From: an uncultured Myxococcales bacterium
GTDB lineage: Bacteria; Myxococcota_A; UBA9042; CAIXZC01
Length of the DNA stretch: 64,000 nucleotides
Assembly (NCBI GenBank): GCA_903895725.1
Contig: CAITUV010000082.1
Location: 124,001-188,000, forward strand
Direction: 5' to 3'
Shown here: positions 59,370-64,000 of the stretch, in pieces
Position numbering within the stretch: the first letter of the stretch is position 1
How the letters are laid out: the number at the start of each line of letters is the position of its first letter
Position numbers and translations under genes: made by a program
Notes under the pieces: model-generated
What the model saw: the letters and a program-made list of their open reading frames with translations, nothing else
Databases searched by the model: none
Told to the model about the DNA's origin: nothing

Positions 59370-60490
59370 CGCCCCTCTCCTGCAAAGAAGGCCGCCATGC
59401 GCCCGACGACCTCTTCCTGCTCGTCCTGGGAAAGCCCCGGGAAGACCGGCAGCGCCAACGTCTGTCGGGAGAGGAGCATGGATGCGGGCAGATCCTCAGG
59501 CCGGTACCCCAGATACTGGAACGGCTTCATGGTATGCAGAGGGACCGGGTAGTACACGGCGTGGCCGATCCCGTTGCGCTGCAGGTGCTCGGCGAGGCGG
59601 TCCCGCTCCACGGCCCGAACGACGTACTGGTGGAACACGTGGTCGCCGTTGCGCCGCAGCGGTACCACCTGGCCTCGCGGCAGAAGGCCGCTCTGCTCGA
59701 GGAGGCGGTCGTAGCGTGCGGCCACGTTCCGCCGCTCCTCGTTCCAGGCCGCGACATGGGGAAGCTTGACCCTCAGGATCGCCGCCTGCATCTCGTCGAG
59801 TCGCAGGTTGCCCGAGAGGAAATCGTGGTGGTACTTGCGACCGGAGGAGCCATGCGCCCTGGCCGAGCGAACAAGCGCAGCCAGCTCCGGGTCCGAGGTG
59901 GTGACCAGACCGCCATCCCCGACGCCCCCCAGGTTCTTGGAGGGGAAGAAGGAGTAAGAGCCGGCCGTGCCGAGCGTCCCGGACATCTTTCCTCCCCAGC
60001 GGGCCCCAAACGACTGGGCGGCATCCTCCACGACCCACCAGCCGCGCTCCCGGGAAATCGTCATGAGCCGGTCCATGTCGACGCACTGGCCGAACAGGTG
60101 CACGGGGACCACGCCGACCAGGTCGGGGACCTGTGCGAGCCGGTCCAGGTCGAGCAGCCCCGTCTCCGGATCCACGTCCACGAAGACCGGCGTGAAACCT
60201 GCGGTGGCAATGGTCTCCGCCGTTGCGATGAACGTGAACGGAGTTGTGGCGACTCGCCCGGTCCCCCGGGTGAGCGACAGTGCCCGAAATGCGGCGCTGA
60301 GCGCATCGGTGCCATTGCTGACCCCGACGGCATGAGGCGTCCCGAGCCACTGCGCTGCTTCCTTCTCGAACGCTGTAACGTTGGGACCCAGGATGTATTT
60401 TCCTTCCGCCAGCACTGCGGCAGCCGCCTCGGTCATCCGACCGAGCAGCGGAGCGTGGATGCGGGAGAGGTCGAGCAGGGGAACGGGCAT
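59366..60490 (-). CDS. DegT/DnrJ/EryC1 sugar aminotransferase
   Basis: A 374-residue PLP enzyme. The N-terminus VPLLDLSRIHAPLLGRMTEA, cofactor site GVSNGTDALSAAFRALSLTR, VEDAAQSFGARWGGK and the PLP Lys in YSFFPSKNLGGVGDGG are characteristic. It transfers an amino group to a keto nucleotide sugar. ATG at 60490 is preferred because it gives the normal family start; the long open frame upstream belongs to the shadow of the PEGA gene. One base separates it from that gene's stop. Confidence 0.93.
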   Translation of the reverse strand: MPVPLLDLSRIHAPLLGRMTEAAAAVLAEGKYILGPNVTAFEKEAAQWLGTPHAVGVSNGTDALSAAFRALSLTRGTGRVATTPFTFIATAETIATAGFTPVFVDVDPETGLLDLDRLAQVPDLVGVVPVHLFGQCVDMDRLMTISRERGWWVVEDAAQSFGARWGGKMSGTLGTAGSYSFFPSKNLGGVGDGGLVTTSDPELAALVRSARAHGSSGRKYHHDFLSGNLRLDEMQAAILRVKLPHVAAWNEERRNVAARYDRLLEQSGLLPRGQVVPLRRNGDHVFHQYVVRAVERDRLAEHLQRNGIGHAVYYPVPLHTMKPFQYLGYRPEDLPASMLLSRQTLALPVFPGLSQDEQEEVVGRMAAFFAGEGR

Positions 60491-60491
60491 G

Positions 60492-62267
60492 TCATCTCCC
60501 TCCGAGCAGGAACTCCAGCCGTCGACGCAGCTCGGTCTCCAGGAGCACCGCCCGGTAGATCTGCCGCTTGGCCTCGGCCGACAGCGGGTCCTTGCGCAGC
60601 AATCCGTCGGCGTCGTTGAGGGACTTCTCCACGGTTCCGAGCTGCTTGTCCATGTCCTTGAGCTCGTTCTTGTCCACGCTGGTCCGCAGCTCGGTGCGCA
60701 TCTTGCGGACTGAATCGAGGCGACTGCGGGCGGAATCGTACATCTCGCGGATATCCTTGGCCTGTCGGGCCCGGAATGCCCCTTCGAGGTCCCAGGCCAG
60801 GAGGGAGCGGACCTTGGGCTCCAGCACCTTCCACTCGGTGGCGCACAGGTCGAGCGCATCCCGGGCGGCATCGGGCTCCGCTGCGATCCGGCCCCGTGCG
60901 GTCAGCACCCGGCCCTTGAGGACGGAGACGTCGGCCGCGGTGGCAGCAAACAGCTCGGCCTTCTGGGGTTGCCCCACGGTCTTCCATCCGCGGGCTCGGT
61001 CCATGAGGTTTCCTTCGCCCGAGGCCATGGCCCCCTGAAGCTCGTCGGCCCAGGCCGAGAGACGCGAGAGCTTCTTCTCTCCGGCCAGCTGGGCGAGCTG
61101 GGTCTTCTGGCGCTCCAGGTCCGAGGCCTCCATCACCACGGCCCGCACCGACTCGATGACCTTGAGGTCGCGTGCGACCAGGGTATCCACGGGAAAGACC
61201 CCGAACGTGGAGACGAACGCTCCACGAAGCCGCATGGAGCCTCCGCCCTCGGATGTCACTCCGAGGAACAGCAGGCAGTCAGCGGACAGAAGCTCGGACA
61301 GTGCGGAGAGCAGCCTCTCGGACTCGTCGGCGGACAACGGTGCAGGCGGAGGGGGAGTCTTCTTCTTGCCCGGGGGCGGAGCCGGCGGCGGGAAGTAGCT
61401 CGAAAGCAGACGGTTGCGCGTATCGAGGAAGCGGGTTCTCGATTCGATGGGGCGCAGGGTGATCTTCCACTTGTCCCCATCCAGCTTGGGGTCCTTGATG
61501 TACCCGGCCCGGTAGTACCCCTCCTCCTCGACCTGGACGAGGTGGCCGCCGGGCAGCAGGTCGAGCTGGAGCGGGGACTTGCCCCAGGTACCCCCGTCGA
61601 TCCCGACAAGGACTCCAGCCGGCTCCGTGGTCACGGTCACCCGCTTCTTGCCCGCGGCCCGGGTCTTCTCAACGGTGTCGAACAGATCGAGGAACAGTTT
61701 GGCATACCCCACCGACTGGCGGGCCCGGTCGGGAAGAAGATTGCGGAAGATGGCCATGTACTCCTGGGCGAGCCCAGCCTCTCCCAGCACGGCCTTGGCC
61801 ATTGCCAGCCCGAGGTACAGGTCCGCGACCAGCTTGGCATCGAGCTCTCCCAGCAGCTCCTTGCTGCGGAGGTAGGCCCCCTGGATCTCCTCGTTTCCCT
61901 GGTCGAACACGGTGCTGCGAGCCCCGGTCGAGATCTTTCGATTCGCCTCGACGATCGACTTGGCGAGCTCCTCGGCAGCCCGTGTGTCCTTGTCCGCCAG
62001 ATAGCGGCGGGTGACCATGTTGCGCTGGTTCTCCAGGGTATCGAGCGCAATCTTGGTGACCTGCACGGCGAGCTCGCCGTCCTGCTCCACGGCCGGCATC
62101 ACCTGCACGGCGACGGTCTTGCGGCTCGGGGCTGAGCCCTGAGCCAGGCACACTCCGGATCCGACGATCCCGAGCAGGAAGAGGGCCGCCGCACCTTGCA
62201 GCGCTGCCACCCGGAGAGCCGGGAACCGCACATTCTCGATGCGGGGACAAGGGATTCTCGCCGACAT
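60492..62267 (-). CDS. exported PEGA-domain protein, unknown function
   Basis: A 591-residue exported protein with a Sec signal (LQGAAALFLLGIVGSGVCLA-QG). It has a helical repeat-rich part, then a PEGA domain near residues 195-260 (RVTVTTEPAGVLVGIDGGTW, GKSPLQLDLLPGGHLVQVEE), a Pro/Lys-rich linker (PPPAPPPGKKKTPPPPAP), an alpha/beta part and a long C-terminal coiled-coil region (ELRTSVDKNELKDMDKQLGT). PEGA domains occur in delta-proteobacterial surface proteins and may bind envelope partners. ATG at 62267 has GAGGTGG six bases upstream. No enzyme motif. Confidence 0.72.
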   Translation of the reverse strand: MSARIPCPRIENVRFPALRVAALQGAAALFLLGIVGSGVCLAQGSAPSRKTVAVQVMPAVEQDGELAVQVTKIALDTLENQRNMVTRRYLADKDTRAAEELAKSIVEANRKISTGARSTVFDQGNEEIQGAYLRSKELLGELDAKLVADLYLGLAMAKAVLGEAGLAQEYMAIFRNLLPDRARQSVGYAKLFLDLFDTVEKTRAAGKKRVTVTTEPAGVLVGIDGGTWGKSPLQLDLLPGGHLVQVEEEGYYRAGYIKDPKLDGDKWKITLRPIESRTRFLDTRNRLLSSYFPPPAPPPGKKKTPPPPAPLSADESERLLSALSELLSADCLLFLGVTSEGGGSMRLRGAFVSTFGVFPVDTLVARDLKVIESVRAVVMEASDLERQKTQLAQLAGEKKLSRLSAWADELQGAMASGEGNLMDRARGWKTVGQPQKAELFAATAADVSVLKGRVLTARGRIAAEPDAARDALDLCATEWKVLEPKVRSLLAWDLEGAFRARQAKDIREMYDSARSRLDSVRKMRTELRTSVDKNELKDMDKQLGTVEKSLNDADGLLRKDPLSAEAKRQIYRAVLLETELRRRLEFLLGGR

Positions 62268-62292
62268 GGTGCCACCTCGCATATCCGGTTGC

Positions 62293-63681
62293 CTAAAACT
62301 CCGCCGTTCCGGGGACCCGGGGATAGGGGATGACGTCCCGGATGTTGGTCATTCCGGTCAGGTACATGACCGCCCGCTCGAACCCGAGACCGAACCCGGC
62401 ATGAGGACAGGTTCCGTACCGCCGCGTATCGAGGTACCACCAGTAGTCCTGCTCCTGGAGCCCGAGCTGCCGGATACGGCCGAGCAGCACGTCGAGGCGA
62501 TGCTCTCTCTGGCTCCCGCCGATGATCTCACCGATCCTCGGCACGAGCAGGTCCATGGCGGCGACCGTGCGGCCGTCGTCATTGACCTTCATGTAAAAGG
62601 CCTTGATGTCCTTGGGGTAGTCAATCACGAAGACCGGCCCCTTGACCAGCGTCTCGGTCAGGTAGCGCTCGTGCTCGGTCTGGAGGTCGATTCCCCACTT
62701 GACCGGGTACTCGAACTTCTCCCCGGAGGCGATGAGGCGCTCGACGGCCTCCGTGTAGGTCAGCACGGCAAACGGAGAGGCAACGACCTGCTCCAGCCGC
62801 GCTCGAAGCCCCTTCTCGACCCACTGGTCCAGGAAGTCGATGTCGCCGGAGCAGTGCTCCAGGACGTGGGACGTCATGGACTTCAGGAAGTCGGTGGCCA
62901 GGCGGATGTTGTCGCCCAGGTCATAGAAGGCCATCTCCGGCTCGATCATCCAGAATTCGGAGGCATGTCGGGGGGTGTTCGAGTTCTCGGCCCGGAAGGT
63001 CGGTCCAAACGTGTAGATGTCGCCGAATGCCAGGGCGAAGGTCTCCCCTTCGAGCTGACCGCTCACCGTCAGGCTGGTCTGCTTCCCGAAGAAGTCCTTG
63101 GAGAAGTCGAGCTTCCCATCCTCGGTGCGGGGCGGCTTTTCGAGGTCGAACGTCGTGACCTGGAACATCTCGCCGGCCCCTTCGCAGTCGCTCCCGGTGA
63201 TGATCGGGGTGTGCACCCAGAGGAATCCCCGCTCCTGGAAGAACCGATGGATGGCGTAGGCGGCCGCGTTGCGGACCCGGAACACGGCGCCGAACACGTT
63301 GCTGCGCATCCGCAGGTGGGCAATGGTGCGCAGGTACTCGAAGCTGTGTCGCTTCTTCTGCAGCGGGTAGCTGGGATCGCTCGAGCCGATCACCTCGACT
63401 GCGGTGGCCTTGATCTCCCACTGCTGCCCGCCCCCCTGCGACGGAACTACGTTCCCCGTCACGCGGACGGCCGCACCGGTCCCCGCCTTGATGACCTCGC
63501 CAAAGGTCGGGAGCGCAGCGTCCACCACGACCTGGAGGCTGTCCATGCAGCTCCCGTCGTTGACCATGACGAAAGCCACCTGCTTGCTGTCTCTCACCGA
63601 CCGGACCCAGCCCGACAGAACGACCCCCTCGCGGGGTCCTCCCTGCTTCAGGATCTCCTTGATTCTCTCGCCTCTGAGCAT
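62293..63681 (-). CDS. asnS: asparaginyl-tRNA synthetase
   Basis: Attaches Asn to tRNA-Asn; about 462 aa. The OB-fold anticodon domain (VVLSGWVRSVRDSKQVAFVM) precedes the class II core. Motif 2 is in TFRAENSNTPRHASEFWMIE and motif 3 in GFGLGFERAVMYLTGM. CPHAGFGLGFER and the NTPRH phrase favour AsnRS over AspRS. ATG at 63681 gives the family-typical start MLRGERIKEIL; ATGs at 63723 and 63732 would add only 14-17 residues. Confidence 0.95.
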   Translation of the reverse strand: MLRGERIKEILKQGGPREGVVLSGWVRSVRDSKQVAFVMVNDGSCMDSLQVVVDAALPTFGEVIKAGTGAAVRVTGNVVPSQGGGQQWEIKATAVEVIGSSDPSYPLQKKRHSFEYLRTIAHLRMRSNVFGAVFRVRNAAAYAIHRFFQERGFLWVHTPIITGSDCEGAGEMFQVTTFDLEKPPRTEDGKLDFSKDFFGKQTSLTVSGQLEGETFALAFGDIYTFGPTFRAENSNTPRHASEFWMIEPEMAFYDLGDNIRLATDFLKSMTSHVLEHCSGDIDFLDQWVEKGLRARLEQVVASPFAVLTYTEAVERLIASGEKFEYPVKWGIDLQTEHERYLTETLVKGPVFVIDYPKDIKAFYMKVNDDGRTVAAMDLLVPRIGEIIGGSQREHRLDVLLGRIRQLGLQEQDYWWYLDTRRYGTCPHAGFGLGFERAVMYLTGMTNIRDVIPYPRVPGTAEF

Positions 63682-63785
63682 CTCCAACCCCTGCTGGTCG
63701 GCCCTCCGGGGGGCCGGCATTCCCGTCATCGACTGAGGTTCCGGCCGGGACGGGGACCCGCCGGTGCCTACTCCGGTGGCCCGGC

Positions 63786-64000
63786 TCACCCGGCCAGGCC
63801 ACCCAGCAGCCGTTCCCGCACCGATGCGTCGACCGCATCGCAGGCGGCCTGCACGGTGGAGAGCAACTCATACGCCCGGCTCGAAAGCTCCCTCACCTTG
63901 GCCTTGTCCTCCACGCCGGGCAGGTTGATCAGCACGTTGTACCACGCTCCGGTCGCTGCCAGCCTGGCGCACAGCGACCCGACGCCGGCATCGGACAGGG
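63786..64000 (-). CDS. C-terminal fragment of a cyclodeaminase/cyclohydrolase-family protein
   Basis: Partial: 70 codons are visible before the TGA at 63786-63788, and the 5' part lies beyond the window. The segment SDAGVGSLCARLAATGAWYN followed by VLINLPGVEDKAKV matches the C-terminal end of FTCD_C/FchA methenyl-tetrahydrofolate cyclohydrolases (typically SDAGVAALLA...AYYNVLINL). It would act in one-carbon folate metabolism. It ends 105 bases before asnS on the same strand. Confidence 0.75.
   Translation of the reverse strand, partial: LSDAGVGSLCARLAATGAWYNVLINLPGVEDKAKVRELSSRAYELLSTVQAACDAVDASVRERLLGGLAG

Overview
The window is GC-rich, densely coded DNA from a Gram-negative bacterium. It encodes many lipoproteins, an Mla-type lipid transporter, a beta-barrel outer-membrane protein and a LolA-like carrier. 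Asp-rich linkers and Cys-rich modules in several surface lipoproteins, sigma-54 signalling and two HdrABC-MvhADG hydrogenase systems suggest an anaerobic delta-proteobacterial or Myxococcota-like lineage. This placement is inference; no rRNA or other marker is present. I see no tRNA, rRNA, insertion sequence, prophage or CRISPR array.

Layout. 1-5.4 kb (minus): MlaE-MlaF, a methylmalonyl-CoA-mutase-type large subunit, and a PhnD-like lipoprotein translationally coupled to a diguanylate cyclase. 5.4-8.2 kb (minus): an arylsulfotransferase-like lipoprotein and an Asp/Cys-rich lipoprotein. 8.3-12.9 kb (plus): a lipoyl-less E2 acyltransferase, a large lipoprotein and SsnA. 12.9-13.7 kb: non-coding, with a 17-bp tandem repeat and very stable hairpins. 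13.7-14.4 kb: an RHH/PIN toxin-antitoxin pair. 14.5-21.1 kb (minus): TetR, LolA-like protein, two FtsX-type permeases, LolD-type ATPase and a porin-like protein. 21.3-25.5 kb (plus): a Cys-rich lipoprotein overlapping a two-domain glycoside hydrolase, followed by three 104-bp tandem repeats.

25.9-39.2 kb is the energy-metabolism core. Two paralogous Hdr-Mvh operons diverge from one control region: hdrC-hdrB-hdrA-mvhD-mvhG-mvhA-protease on the minus strand, and hdrD-like-hdrA-mvhD-mvhG-mvhA on the plus strand. They should oxidise or produce H2 with flavin-based electron bifurcation. 39.3-45.7 kb is a signalling block: two histidine kinases, an NtrC-type activator, and a receiver protein with a degenerate GcvH-like domain behind a textbook -24/-12 promoter. 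45.9-52.6 kb carries a LarA-type racemase diverging from a probable polyol or sugar-acid pathway (dehydrogenase-SCP2 fusion, ThDP enzyme, IlvD/Edd dehydratase).

52.8-54.1 kb holds the most striking gene: one frame with two in-frame TGA codons, each where a DsbA-like thioredoxin fold has the first Cys of its CxxC motif, each followed by a SECIS-like hairpin. I read it as a membrane-anchored tandem-DsbA selenoprotein with two selenocysteines. 54.1-64 kb (minus) is a tightly packed gene series: cyclodeaminase-like fragment, AsnRS, PEGA lipid/envelope-type protein, DegT aminotransferase, sugar epimerase, two membrane proteins and PhoH.
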